Assembly: GCA_963691885.1 (NCBI GenBank)
Contig: OY829843.1
Span: 2,356,001-2,420,000, forward strand
Source: G963691885 sp963691885
GTDB lineage: Bacteria > Pseudomonadota > Alphaproteobacteria > UBA8366 > Aestuariispiraceae
Length of the DNA: 64,000 nt
Direction of reading: 5' to 3'
Each line of letters opens with the position of its first letter. Within the stretch, counting starts at the first letter, position 1. The notes under the pieces are model-generated. The model was not told the origin of the DNA and made no database searches. It was given only the letters and a program-made list of their open reading frames with translations. The translations under genes and the position numbers were made by a program. Positions 17,521-26,313 of this stretch are shown here, in pieces.

Positions 17521-18408
17521 TTACACAGCTTGTTCAAGAGTCGGCGCGCTGTCCGAAACTGTGGTCCTGTGAAGGTCTCGTGTTTGACTGCCATCATATC
17601 GCGTTGCGCGATGCATGACGGCTCTGTTGTCCCATATGACGACGTCAAAGGGCTGCCATTCATGGCTATAGACGAATTTACGTTGGGTGGCGTGTTCGGT
17701 GAGATCACGCAGGAAAATCCGGGCTGTTGGCATTGGCAATCCGTGAATGGCTCCCGCATGGGCAGACAGAAACAGGGATAGCCGACCGGAACCTGGATGA
17801 CGGCGGACAAGACGTTGAAGAACCGGCTTGTTGAATTCCAGTTCTTCTTCTGTCCAATCCGAAAAACCCAGAACCCCTCTCGAATAAAGCTGAGAATGCT
17901 CGCAGATCTTCCCCATACATTCTGCCTGCAGCTCGGGTTCCAATTCGTCCCAGGCGGCCCGCATATCGGCGAATTCTGTGTTCCCGCCCTGACCCGGAAT
18001 CACACGGGCAGACAGGATAGAAAATTTGGCCGGTGTGGGTTTAAAGGAGCTGTCAGAATGCCAGAGCCTGTTGCCCAGCGAAAAAAGACGCCGACGGTCA
18101 TCCATCGCCATCACGGCCCCGTTTTCATCGAGATTGGAGATGTCGTTAACTTTGAGGGACAGCCGTCGTTTGCTGGATTGGTCGATATCGCCGGTTGCCT
18201 GCTCCATCGGCCCGAAATGTTCCGAGAACCGGTATTGCTGATCATCGTCGATCTTTTGGTTCCGGATCACGAGAACGGCATAATGGTCCATCGCTTCTTC
18301 GATTTTTGCCGCGTCTTCGGGACTGACGCCAGCGGCGATATCGACCCCGAGTGCCTCCCCCGCGAAGCTGTCATTGTCTGAACGCATAGGTCGAAATGTG
18401 ACCGGCAT
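17521..18408 (-). CDS. TauD/TfdA-family dioxygenase
   Basis: A 295-residue Fe(II)/2-oxoglutarate dioxygenase. The iron-binding HxD is in LWHSDSSF near residue 117. The distal His is in AVMHRATRYDG and the 2-oxoglutarate Arg in TRDLHRTTV near the C-terminus. Family members release sulfite from taurine or hydroxylate herbicides, carnitine precursors and other small acids. The N-terminal block FAGEALGVDIAAGVSPEDAAKI is typical of the TfdA branch. It is monocistronic or paired with the PAS gene downstream. The substrate cannot be assigned. Confidence 0.87.
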   Translation of the reverse strand: MPVTFRPMRSDNDSFAGEALGVDIAAGVSPEDAAKIEEAMDHYAVLVIRNQKIDDDQQYRFSEHFGPMEQATGDIDQSSKRRLSLKVNDISNLDENGAVMAMDDRRRLFSLGNRLWHSDSSFKPTPAKFSILSARVIPGQGGNTEFADMRAAWDELEPELQAECMGKICEHSQLYSRGVLGFSDWTEEELEFNKPVLQRLVRRHPGSGRLSLFLSAHAGAIHGLPMPTARIFLRDLTEHATQRKFVYSHEWQPFDVVIWDNRAVMHRATRYDGSQTRDLHRTTVSDSAPTLEQAV

Positions 18409-18552
18409 CTCAAGATCTCCCTGAATTTTTCACGAAGAATACCGCGGAATATGAGGGCTTCAAAGTCATTAAGGCGGCGAGCTGCTTGGATCTGTGTCGT
18501 CGCGCACAATTTTTTATTGAAAGCTATGAATGAACGCAGCAAAGGAACGATC

Positions 18553-18930
18553 ATGTCGAAAAAGACTTATTCCAGACGGTTGTTTTTAGGGGCGGTCGGC
18601 GCAGTCGCGCTCATGGGGCCGGCGCTTGCTCATCACGGGTGGCGTTGGACCGACAGCGGTGACTTTGAGCTGACCGGGATCATCGTTACGGCCAAACTCG
18701 GCAATCCCCACGGGGTATTAACCGTAGATGCGGATGGCGAGATTTGGACGGCGGAGGTTGGTCAACCCTATCGGAATGAGCGCGCCGGTCTGAAGGATGA
18801 GATGTTTGCACCGGGAACAGAGGTAAAGCTGCTGGGCCAACGCTCTGCTGATGAGGATCAGCTTCTCATGAAGGTCGAGCGCGTTACGATTGCCGGCAAG
18901 AATTACGACCTCTATCCGAACCGGCTTTGA
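18553..18930 (+). CDS. DUF6152-like exported protein
   Basis: A 125-residue protein with an SRRLFLG twin-arginine-like start and a hydrophobic stretch ending ALA, suggesting export, possibly by Tat. The mature part resembles the small DUF6152 family of periplasmic proteins (HHGWRWTDSGDFELTG at its N-terminus). The ATG at 18553 follows AAAGGA. The last bases overlap the start of the next gene, a small membrane protein, suggesting that the two act together at the envelope. The function is unknown; copper- or redox-related roles are sometimes suggested for such His-starting mature proteins but are not shown here. Confidence 0.65.
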   Translation: MSKKTYSRRLFLGAVGAVALMGPALAHHGWRWTDSGDFELTGIIVTAKLGNPHGVLTVDADGEIWTAEVGQPYRNERAGLKDEMFAPGTEVKLLGQRSADEDQLLMKVERVTIAGKNYDLYPNRL

Positions 18931-19379
18931 TTGAATTCGCCGCTGCGATAGAGGGGACGGATCTCGCCCAGTTTATGAAGGCGACACGCTGGGTCTACCC
19001 TTTCGTGAATGCCGGACATATTCTGGGCATAGCCATGTTGGTCGGTGCGATCCTGCCCATGGACCTGGCGCTTGCCGGTATCGTCAGACGTATCGCGCCT
19101 GAAAAGGCCGTCGCATCTCTACGGCCCTTTGCGGTCGCTGGATTGGTGCTCGCGACATGCTGCGGTGCTTTGCTTTTTGTTACGCAAGCTAGCGATTACG
19201 TCGGAAACCAGTTTTTCGTCATCAAGATGGGGCTTGTTGTTTTGGCCAGCCTTAATGCGGTGACCTATCCGCGTCAGCTTCAAAGAGGGGGAAGTGGCAT
19301 TCGCCTGCGCGCGCTCCTGTCGCTTGTGATCTGGATTGCGGTTCTGATCCTTGGTCGTCTGGTCGGATACACGTTTTAG
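18927..19379 (+). CDS. small four-helix membrane protein, DUF6644-like
   Basis: A 150-residue membrane protein with four predicted helices (near residues 22-44, 67-87, 91-110 and 125-147). It resembles the DUF6644 group often found beside DUF6152 proteins. The start is a TTG at 18927 overlapping the previous stop, so translation is coupled. The 3' end overlaps by 4 bases the end of the convergent, frameshifted glutaminase frame. The function is unknown; it probably anchors or partners the exported upstream protein. Confidence 0.65.
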   Translation: MIEFAAAIEGTDLAQFMKATRWVYPFVNAGHILGIAMLVGAILPMDLALAGIVRRIAPEKAVASLRPFAVAGLVLATCCGALLFVTQASDYVGNQFFVIKMGLVVLASLNAVTYPRQLQRGGSGIRLRALLSLVIWIAVLILGRLVGYTF

Positions 19380-20309
19380 AAGACAGACCACCCCATCCGG
19401 TTCGCCAGCAACTCAAGGGCAATTGTTCCAGCATGGGAGTTGCCTGATTTGTTTAGAGCCGGGGACCAGACTGCTACGGCGCTCGCCCGGAACGATACAG
19501 AGGATCCCGCCGCCGACACCACTCTTCCCTGGTAAACCCACTTGAAACGCGAAATCCCCCGATGCATCATAATGGCCACAGGTCAGCATGAGGGCGTTGA
19601 TCCTGCGCGCTCGCTGTGGATTGATGATTTTGATGTCCCGGATTGGGTCCCGTCCGGCGGATGCCAGGAACAGACCGGCACGCGCCAATTGATTGCAATT
19701 CATCGCAATCGCGCATTGCTGATAGTAGACACCTAGGGCGTCATCGACGCTGTTCTTCAGATTGCCGAAACTCTTCATAAAAGCGGCCAGGCTCTCGTTC
19801 CTGTATCCCGTTGCTTTCTCGGACGCGGCCACTTCTTCATCAATGCTGATCGATGGGTCGTCTGCCAGATGCTGCAGAAAGGTAAGGATCTCTTCCCGTG
19901 TTGTCTGCATGTCACAATTGCTGAGCAGGATATCCGTCACAACGATCGCACCCGCTTTGATCAATGGGTTTCGCGGGATACCGTTTTCCTGTTCCAACTG
20001 GACAATGGAATTGAAACTGTTACCGGATGGTTCGCGTCCGACGCTGGACCAAAGCGTGTTTCCAACTTTTCCCAGGGCAAGCGCGAGGGTGAAAATCTTT
20101 GAAACGGACTGAATTGAAAACAGTTCTGTGGCATCCCCGGTTGAGGCCATACGCCCGTCGCAGGTGATCACGCTCATGCCGAAGCGGTCCGGCGCGACGC
20201 GGGCAAGCGCCGGTATGTAATCTGCAACTTTTCCCTCACCCAATCGGGGTTGAATGTCGCGCGCAACAGAATCCAATACGGATTGAAGCTCGTCACCGTC
20301 AGCTTTCAT
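19376..20309 (-). pseudogene. glsA: glutaminase A, frameshifted near the 3' end
   Basis: The first 276 codons encode a glutaminase of the serine-dependent beta-lactamase-like family (SIQSVSKIF with the SxxK catalytic pair, KAGAIVVTDIL, GLPGKSGVGGGIL). After ...IVPGE the frame changes. The expected ending (AVAVWSPALNKSGNS...NRMGWSVF) is read in the +1 frame from 19480 to the stop at 19376. One extra base at about 19478-19484 explains this; removing it gives 310 residues, the normal length. Unshifted reading gives a wrong tail ending at 19413 in a 298-residue product. Glutaminase converts glutamine to glutamate and ammonia. Whether the altered protein works is unknown, since the lost end forms part of the fold. 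Confidence 0.85.
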
Positions 20310-20404
20310 TAATAATACTCCCGGGTACCACCGCCTTACTCTCGCGAAATATCATTCACATAGTATAATGACGCAACGTATCAGGTGCGAAGAGGTCTGA
20401 CAGC

Positions 20405-21136
20405 ATGACATATTGTTTGGGTGTATTGATCCAGGATGGATTGGTCCTGGCGTCTGACTCGCGGACGAATGCCGGGATTGACCAGATTGCCATGGTGCGC
20501 AAACAGGTCAGTTTCGTCCTGCCTGGCGAACGCACGATCACGGTTTTGTCGGCGGGTAATCTGGCGACAACACAGGCGGTTGTGACCTCCCTGAAACAGT
20601 CCTGGAGCGAGGGAGATGAAACTGATCTCACCAGAGCCCCCACCATGTTCGATGTGGCCACAATCCTGTGTTCCGTCTATCGCCGCATTCTTGATCGGGA
20701 TGGCGATTATGTCCGGCCGTTTGGGGACGTGACCGGCAGCTTTATCATCGGTGGCCAGATTAAGGGGGAGGAACCGCGCCTGTTCCAGGTTTATCCGGCT
20801 GGAAACTTTATTGAGGCGGGGCCGCGTACCCAGTTCCTCCAGATCGGTGAGACGAAATATGGCAAACCCATTCTGGATCGGGCGCTGAATTTCGAGACCT
20901 CGATTGGGATGACAGCAAAACTGGCTTTGCTTTCCTTCGATGCAACGATCCATTCCAACCTGTCGGTTGGACCGCCGAATGACCTCCTCCCGTATCGACG
21001 GGACAGCTACAGCGTTGAGAACCTGCGGAAATACAGCGCAACGAATGCAGAATGGTCACGCATCCGCGACGCCTATTCGGAGGGATTAATAGACCTGCTG
21101 TCCCGCGTTCCCGATCCGGCCATCGACCCGCCATAG
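20405..21136 (+). CDS. Anbu proteasome-type protease
   Basis: A 243-residue protein matching the bacterial Anbu (ancestral beta-subunit) peptidase. It begins M-T-Y-C-L-G-V, so the N-terminal Thr is available as nucleophile after Met removal. The ASDSRTNAG block near residue 20 and the ETSIGMTAKLALLSFDATIHSNLSVGPP-type region are typical. Anbu forms self-compartmentalising rings related to HslV. In many genomes it sits with an alpha-E protein, an ATP-grasp enzyme and a transglutaminase; none of these is seen here. The neighbours are a glutaminase (divergent) and an alcohol dehydrogenase. Confidence 0.87.
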   Translation: MTYCLGVLIQDGLVLASDSRTNAGIDQIAMVRKQVSFVLPGERTITVLSAGNLATTQAVVTSLKQSWSEGDETDLTRAPTMFDVATILCSVYRRILDRDGDYVRPFGDVTGSFIIGGQIKGEEPRLFQVYPAGNFIEAGPRTQFLQIGETKYGKPILDRALNFETSIGMTAKLALLSFDATIHSNLSVGPPNDLLPYRRDSYSVENLRKYSATNAEWSRIRDAYSEGLIDLLSRVPDPAIDPP

Positions 21137-21269
21137 ATCTCTGATTTCAGTGCACGTTTCCTTTGTTTCGGGCAGGACTGTTTTGATCCGGTTTTGCGAG
21201 CCTTTTCAAATTGCTTTGCCTTGCGTTACCGTTTGATCAACGAATGAACAAAATTGTTTGGGGGTGAAC

Positions 21270-22406
21270 GTGTTAAAATGTAAGGCAGCCATTTTGAGGA
21301 CGGTCGGTGCGCCGCTTCCCTATGCGGAATCCAAACCGATCTCCATTGAGGAGATACAACTGGCACCGCCCAGGGCTGGTGAGGTGCTGGTCAAGATTGC
21401 CGGTGCCGGCCTCTGTCACTCTGATCTCTCGGTGATGAATGGGACGAGGCCGCGTGCGGTTCCGATCGTTCTGGGCCATGAAGGGTCGGGTGAAGTCGTG
21501 GAACTTGGGCCCGGTGTCAAAGATCTTTCCGTTGGTGACCCGGTTGTCTTTCAATTTGCGCCCTCCTGTGGCCGCTGTGAGCGTTGCCTGGAAGGGCGTC
21601 CGCAAATCTGTCTGACAGCCGGTGCGGCCGGCGCGAAGAACGAGTTGATGGGCGGTGGCAAGCGGATCTGGGATATGGATGGCAACCAGATTGGCCATCA
21701 CACCGGCGTTTCCTGCATGGCTGAATATGCGGTCGTGGATCGCGGCAGTATCGTGGTCGTGAACCGTGAGATTGCGCTTTCTGATGCGGCGCTGTTTGGT
21801 TGCGCGGTGATGACCGGCGTCGGTGCAGTGGTAAACACGGCCCGGGTTCGTGTCGGCGACAGTGTGGCTGTAATTGGTCTGGGCGGTGTTGGTTTGAACG
21901 GCGTGATCGGGGCCAAAATGGCGGGTGCCAACCCGATCATCGCCATCGATATCGATCCACGGAAGCTCGAGCTGGCCAAGACCCTGGGCGCAACCCATAC
22001 CTATGTTGCGGACAATCCCGACATGGTGGCTGAGGTCAAGCAGCTGACGGGTGGCGGTGTCGACTTTGCCGTTGATCTTGCAGGGGTCATCCCTGCGATG
22101 GATACCGCCTATGCCATTACAGGTCGGGGTGGCGCCGTAGTCTCTGCCGGTTTAACACCCGCCGGGTCAAAATTCTCATACGAACATGCAGATCTGGTTG
22201 CCCATGAGAAATCAATCCTGGGCAGCTATATGGGATCCTGCGTGCCTGTGCGCGATGTCCCTCGTTATGTCTCCCAATTTCAGCAGGGCAACCTGCCGGT
22301 AGACCGACTTATAGACGACAAGGTCGGCTTTGAGGGGCTGAACGAAGGGTTCGACCGCTTGCATAACGGGGATGTCATTCGGCAGATCTTTGAACCCGGT
22401 CTTTAG
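21270..22406 (+). CDS. zinc-dependent alcohol dehydrogenase
   Basis: A 378-residue medium-chain dehydrogenase. The catalytic zinc site is GLCHSDL (Cys) and GHEGSGEV (His, Glu). The structural zinc lobe has four Cys in SCGRCERCLEGRPQIC, and the NAD fold is GLGGVGLNG. It oxidises alcohols or aldehydes, possibly glutathione adducts, with NAD. The start was set at GTG 21270, which follows GGGGG by five bases and gives MLKCKAAIL; the TTG at 21258 lacks a ribosome site. It is monocistronic by position and convergent with the hydroxyacyl-CoA dehydrogenase gene. Confidence 0.88.
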   Translation: MLKCKAAILRTVGAPLPYAESKPISIEEIQLAPPRAGEVLVKIAGAGLCHSDLSVMNGTRPRAVPIVLGHEGSGEVVELGPGVKDLSVGDPVVFQFAPSCGRCERCLEGRPQICLTAGAAGAKNELMGGGKRIWDMDGNQIGHHTGVSCMAEYAVVDRGSIVVVNREIALSDAALFGCAVMTGVGAVVNTARVRVGDSVAVIGLGGVGLNGVIGAKMAGANPIIAIDIDPRKLELAKTLGATHTYVADNPDMVAEVKQLTGGGVDFAVDLAGVIPAMDTAYAITGRGGAVVSAGLTPAGSKFSYEHADLVAHEKSILGSYMGSCVPVRDVPRYVSQFQQGNLPVDRLIDDKVGFEGLNEGFDRLHNGDVIRQIFEPGL

Positions 22407-22433
22407 ACAAGGCGAATTCAAGGTTCGGTGATG

Positions 22434-23399
22434 TTATTCAGGTTTGAGGGGCAGATCTTTTTCGACGGAATCCACCTCTGCTTTCATGCGCAGTAAGCCG
22501 ATATCCCTGTTCCGGAAAAGTTCTGTCGGGCTCATATCGCCATAGTCGAAATAGCCTGACCCGTTCATGACACCCTGCTTCCCCTCTGCGATCATCGCAT
22601 CCAGCGTTGGGGAATTTGGTTTCGGTTCAGGCGGGTAATAGGTCATATTGGCCATTGCCCGCTGGGTCATGTCGAGGCCAGTGAAATCCGCCTTCATCAA
22701 AGCACCCATTGTGGCCATCCTCAGTGCCAACCCGTATTTGATCGAGGTGTCGATGTCGTCGGCTGTTGCCCATCCATCATCGATCAGATGACTGATTTCC
22801 AGCGCCATGGCGGATTGCAGGCGGTTCGCGACATAGCCTGGAATGAAGCGTTTAAAGAGGACGGGCTTTTTGCCCATATTCTGGTAGAGCGTGTTCAGTG
22901 CTTCGGGAATGGACGGGTCCGTTTCTGGACCGGGCGCGATATCGACAAGGTCAATGATATAGGGCGGCGTATACCAATGCGTGATCGCGCTGCGCTTTTG
23001 AAGGCCTGCCGGGATCAGCGGGAAGACATCCAGATAGGATGTATTGCTGACCATGATGGCATCAGGCTTGGCGGCGGCCTCAATCTGCTGATAGACCTGT
23101 GTCTTGACCTCAACATTTTCCACCACGACCTCAATGACCATATCGGCCTCTTCGACCGCCTCCTCGAGGGTGGGGGCGGTGTGTATCCGGCCCATGATCG
23201 GGTCAATATCACCGGGGCTCATGTGGCCGGTGTCGGCCATGGTCTGCATCGCATTGCGGATCAGGTCCAGTGCGAGGGTTAACTGGGTTGCGCTGATATC
23301 CTGCAGGGTGACCTGATGACCGGCCTGTGCGTGGACCAGGGCCAGCCCGTGTCCCATAAGGCCTGCCCCGATGATGCTGATCCTGGTGTTACTATCCAT
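22434..23399 (-). CDS. 3-hydroxyacyl-CoA dehydrogenase family protein
   Basis: A 321-residue NAD-dependent dehydrogenase. The Rossmann motif ISIIGAGLMGHGLA is at the N-terminus, and the family blocks SNTSYLDV, ITHWYTPPYIIDLVDI and FIPGYVANRLQSAM follow. The Trp-Tyr in place of the usual HFFNP suggests a non-fatty-acid substrate, such as a gulonate- or carnitine-type 3-hydroxy acid, rather than classic beta-oxidation. ATG 23399 was chosen because AAAGGA lies just upstream and extra N-terminal residues from 23702 look random. It is divergent from an SDR gene. Confidence 0.85.
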   Translation of the reverse strand: MDSNTRISIIGAGLMGHGLALVHAQAGHQVTLQDISATQLTLALDLIRNAMQTMADTGHMSPGDIDPIMGRIHTAPTLEEAVEEADMVIEVVVENVEVKTQVYQQIEAAAKPDAIMVSNTSYLDVFPLIPAGLQKRSAITHWYTPPYIIDLVDIAPGPETDPSIPEALNTLYQNMGKKPVLFKRFIPGYVANRLQSAMALEISHLIDDGWATADDIDTSIKYGLALRMATMGALMKADFTGLDMTQRAMANMTYYPPEPKPNSPTLDAMIAEGKQGVMNGSGYFDYGDMSPTELFRNRDIGLLRMKAEVDSVEKDLPLKPE

Positions 23400-23504
23400 C
23401 CCGATTTCCTTTCGCCATCTTCTCTGCAACACTGCAGAAAAATTCACGACATGAAAAGAATGGACAGGTCGTTTGGCCGGGCCTTTTGGTAAGAGGAAAC
23501 TGTT

Positions 23505-24290
23505 ATGATCGGTGGTGCGGAATGCTGGGATATACGGACGGATCTGTCGGGTCGTCGGGTTCTCATCACGGGGGCCTCTTCGGGTATTGGTCGCGCGGCG
23601 GCTGAGGTTTTTGCGTCTTGCGGTGCCGTTGTTGCTGTCAATCATCTGGAGGATGACCCGCGCGGGATGGAGGTGGTTGGGGCACTGAATGATGCCGGCC
23701 ATCAGGCTCTCTCCGCGCCGGGCGATGTGTCTGACCCGACCTCCTGCGATGCCATGGTGCGCAAGGCAATTGTCGCGCTCGGCGGGTTGGATATTCTCAT
23801 CAACAACGCAGGCACCCCGGTCAGCGCAGACCCGGTGCCATTTGAGGATTTGGATGCGTTGGACGAGGCCTTCTGGGATCAGATACTCTCGACCAATCTT
23901 GTCGGTCCGTTTCGCTGTGTGAAGGCGGCTGCTCCTTCACTGGCGGAGGGGGATGGAGGCGTCATCATCAATACGGCATCCATTGCGAGCTTCGGCGGGA
24001 TCGGCAGTTCCCTTGCCTATGCCAGCTCGAAAGCGGGCCTGATGAACCTGACCCAGAACCTCGCCCGTGCACTGGCACCGAAAGTTCGGGTCAATGCGGT
24101 TGCCCCTGGTCTGGTCAATTCCCCCTGGACCCAGAACTGGCCTGAAGAACGCAAGGAAAAATCGATTGCCAATTCCGGTCTGGGCCGGATGGCGGAACCG
24201 GTGGAGATCGCCCGCACCATGCTCTTCCTTGCGGTCAATGCGGCGATGACCGGCCAGACAATTCTGGTTGATTGCGGACGGCGCGCCTGA
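23505..24290 (+). CDS. short-chain dehydrogenase/reductase
   Basis: A 261-residue SDR. The cofactor motif TGASSGIG, the NNAG motif, the catalytic Ser region (NTASIASFGG), the YASSK catalytic pair and the closing ILVDCGRRA are all present, so the enzyme looks complete. SDRs oxidise or reduce hydroxyl and keto groups with NAD(P). It is divergent from the hydroxyacyl-CoA dehydrogenase; the two may act on the same metabolite. It ends just before the AT-rich AbiE region. Confidence 0.9.
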   Translation: MIGGAECWDIRTDLSGRRVLITGASSGIGRAAAEVFASCGAVVAVNHLEDDPRGMEVVGALNDAGHQALSAPGDVSDPTSCDAMVRKAIVALGGLDILINNAGTPVSADPVPFEDLDALDEAFWDQILSTNLVGPFRCVKAAAPSLAEGDGGVIINTASIASFGGIGSSLAYASSKAGLMNLTQNLARALAPKVRVNAVAPGLVNSPWTQNWPEERKEKSIANSGLGRMAEPVEIARTMLFLAVNAAMTGQTILVDCGRRA

Positions 24291-24341
24291 AGAGTGGGTT
24301 TAATTGGCGATCTAGTTTGTTGGCACAGGAATATTTTTACT

Positions 24342-24386
24342 TACAACAGCATGTGTATGTCCTTGGGACATACACATGCTGTTGTA
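24342..24386. promoter_or_regulatory. 21-bp perfect inverted repeat, AbiE operator 1
   Basis: Arms 24342-24362 and 24366-24386 are exact reverse complements over 21 bases, separated by TTG. The centre, TATGTCC-N3-GGACATA, is shared with the second repeat 105 bp downstream. A TTGACA on the minus strand (24395-24390), 17 bases from a weak TATGTC inside the repeat, may form a leftward promoter. AbiEi antitoxins are known to bind paired inverted repeats at their own promoter; the assignment here is inference from position and symmetry. Confidence 0.7.
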
Positions 24387-24435
24387 GTTTGTCAAGAATC
24401 TCCGTTGAATATGTAGTGATAAAGCCAACGCCTAC

Positions 24436-24492
24436 TTGACAATGCTCAAAACCACACCTATATGTCCTCAGGACATATAGGTGTGGTTTTGA
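24436..24492 (+). promoter_or_regulatory. abiE promoter and 22-bp inverted repeat, operator 2
   Basis: A perfect TTGACA at 24436-24441 is followed 17 bases later by TATATG at 24459-24464. The -10 element lies inside an inverted repeat whose arms, 24446-24467 and 24471-24492, are exact over 22 bases with a TCA centre. Transcription would begin near the centre of the repeat, so only its right arm is in the RNA. The repeat is therefore a DNA operator, not an RNA hairpin. The AbiEi GTG start lies 2 bases after the repeat. Confidence 0.72.
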
Positions 24493-24493
24493 A

Positions 24494-25375
24494 GTGAATT
24501 TTATTGCGGGACTAGAAAAAACTATATTAAACAAAGACCTACCTGTTTTGACGATGTTTGATTTCTTTGTCTTAGGGTGGAATTTGTTTAATGCGAAAAA
24601 CTGGAACGGGGAACCATTGAAGCGTCTGCCAGCCCATTGGGATTATACACGGGCAAAGAATGCTATTAAACGACTAGAACAAAAAAGGTTTCTCGTACTC
24701 GATACTGATTTCTACTCAAATGTATGGCGTGTCAGTCAGTCTACACGTGCAGGTACAGCTGCGGAAGTTGCATGTATTGTAGATCCATTTGCATATGTAT
24801 CTCATATGTCCGCCATGCAGCGATATGGCCTAACGGATCGAAGTCCTAAAGCACTGCACATAACGACCCCCAAACCGCAAATTTGGAAAATAAATATAGA
24901 GGAGCATGCCCAGCAACGCATCCGAGGTGCAAAAAATATCGAGAAAAGAGTGCTGTTTAAACCTGGCTTTCGGGGAGCACTGCGTCGCCATCCACTCGAT
25001 ATTCACACAACAAGTCATCCTTGGTATCCAGTCCAAATAGGCGGCGAAGAAACCCGCATCACGTCAATTGGTCAAACTTTTGCAGATTCGCTCAAAGAAC
25101 CACATTTGTGCGGCGGCATGCCACATGTCTTGCAAATTTGGCAAGAAGAAGCAGAGCATTGGTTGCCAGAAATAATTGAAGCTATCGATAATTTGGAAAG
25201 TAAAATTGCCAAGGTGAGAGCCGGATATATCTTTTCGGAATTGCTCAACTTAGAATTTCCCAATCTATTAGACTGGGAAAGACATGCTCAAAGAGGGGGA
25301 TCCAGGAAACTAGATCCCGATACTGAATATGCACCGAAGTTCTCTGAGAGATGGATGTTATCGATAAATGTCTGA
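24494..25375 (+). CDS. abiEi: AbiEi-type antitoxin / repressor
   Basis: A 293-residue protein resembling AbiEi antitoxins of type IV toxin-antitoxin and abortive-infection systems. The N-terminal part has winged-helix character (WDYTRAKNAIKRLEQKRFLVLD), followed by an AbiEi-like body (YVSHMSAMQRYGLTDRSPKALHITT). The start is a GTG at 24494 with AGGTG ten bases upstream; a later ATG at 24554 is the alternative. It overlaps the toxin gene by 8 bases. Its AT content is visibly higher than the flanking genes, a sign of acquisition. AbiEi represses its own promoter and counteracts AbiEii. Confidence 0.82.
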   Translation: MNFIAGLEKTILNKDLPVLTMFDFFVLGWNLFNAKNWNGEPLKRLPAHWDYTRAKNAIKRLEQKRFLVLDTDFYSNVWRVSQSTRAGTAAEVACIVDPFAYVSHMSAMQRYGLTDRSPKALHITTPKPQIWKINIEEHAQQRIRGAKNIEKRVLFKPGFRGALRRHPLDIHTTSHPWYPVQIGGEETRITSIGQTFADSLKEPHLCGGMPHVLQIWQEEAEHWLPEIIEAIDNLESKIAKVRAGYIFSELLNLEFPNLLDWERHAQRGGSRKLDPDTEYAPKFSERWMLSINV

Positions 25376-26279
25376 GCCGGAGCTAAACCCTGAAGCTAAC
25401 GCCGTTGAGATCGTTGATGTTGATATTAGAGCATGGGTAGCAGAAGCGCGTTCTGATCCAACCTTATACCAAAATCGACAAGTTACCGAAATCGTATTGT
25501 CCGCGATCGGATTGTCGTCGTCTTTAGCCGATAATTTGGTTCTGAAGGGCGGCGCGGTCATGGCTTTAGCATTCAAGAGTAAAAGAGTTACGGGTGATGT
25601 CGATTTTACATCGCTGGCGGAACCGGACGACCTAGCTGAAAAAATTGTCGATGAGTTGAACAAGGCGCTGCCCCGCACCGCAATACGGCTGGGATATCCT
25701 GATTTGCTGTGTAAAGTGCAATCCGTAAAAAAGCACCCACGTCCAGAAAACTTTGAAGACTACGATTTTCCCGCGCTTGAACTGCGGGTTGGTTTTGCAA
25801 GTCGGGGAACAACCGAGGAAAAGAGACTGGAGCAGAACAAATCAACCCGCGTTGTGGTTCTGGAAGTCAGTTTTCGAGATCAGGTATATGCGTTCCAGGA
25901 ACTGAACCTCAGCGGTGCAAATGCAGCGGTGCGAGCTTTTACAATTCACGAGTTAGTTGCCGAAAAGTTCCGTGCATTGCTTCAGCAAGCGTCACGCAAC
26001 CGTAACCGACGCCAAGATATATTCGACATTGCATTTCTAATCGAGAGATTCAAATTTACCCGCAACGACCGATCAATCATTTTGGCAACACTTATTGAAA
26101 AGTGTCGTACTAGAAGAATTGAACCTTCTCCATCCTCAATGCGCGATCCGGAGTTGAAGGCAAGAGCGGAAGCCGAATGGCAGTCTCTTGACTTGGAGAT
26201 TGGTGAACTACCACCCTTTGAAGATAGGTTTGCCCTGGTTCTTGATTTATACGAGTCATTACCGTGGGCGAGTGATTGA
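25368..26279 (+). CDS. abiEii: AbiEii-type nucleotidyltransferase toxin
   Basis: A 303-residue protein of the AbiEii/AbiGii nucleotidyltransferase toxin family. The motif LVLKGGAVMALAFKSKR followed by GDVDFT (GG...DxD) is the metal and nucleotide site, near residues 56-84. A later conserved Lys region is VAEKFRALLQ, with R-NRRQDIFDI in the C-terminal half, matching the family's K and D motifs. Related toxins modify tRNA or bind GTP and stop growth, which limits phage spread. It is translated with the antitoxin through an 8-base overlap. Confidence 0.85.
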   Translation: MSEPELNPEANAVEIVDVDIRAWVAEARSDPTLYQNRQVTEIVLSAIGLSSSLADNLVLKGGAVMALAFKSKRVTGDVDFTSLAEPDDLAEKIVDELNKALPRTAIRLGYPDLLCKVQSVKKHPRPENFEDYDFPALELRVGFASRGTTEEKRLEQNKSTRVVVLEVSFRDQVYAFQELNLSGANAAVRAFTIHELVAEKFRALLQQASRNRNRRQDIFDIAFLIERFKFTRNDRSIILATLIEKCRTRRIEPSPSSMRDPELKARAEAEWQSLDLEIGELPPFEDRFALVLDLYESLPWASD

Positions 26280-26313
26280 CATTGCCGTCTTGAGTTTAAC
26301 GACTGAGTAAAGT

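Noticed and set aside
19413..19500. Programmed frameshifting in glsA
   Set aside because: No slippery run, stop-codon pause or downstream stem typical of programmed sites is visible; a plain indel is simpler.
24342..24492. The two long inverted repeats as RNA terminators or riboswitch-like hairpins
   Set aside because: The second spans the -10 and probable transcription start, so its left arm is not in the transcript; a DNA operator fits better.
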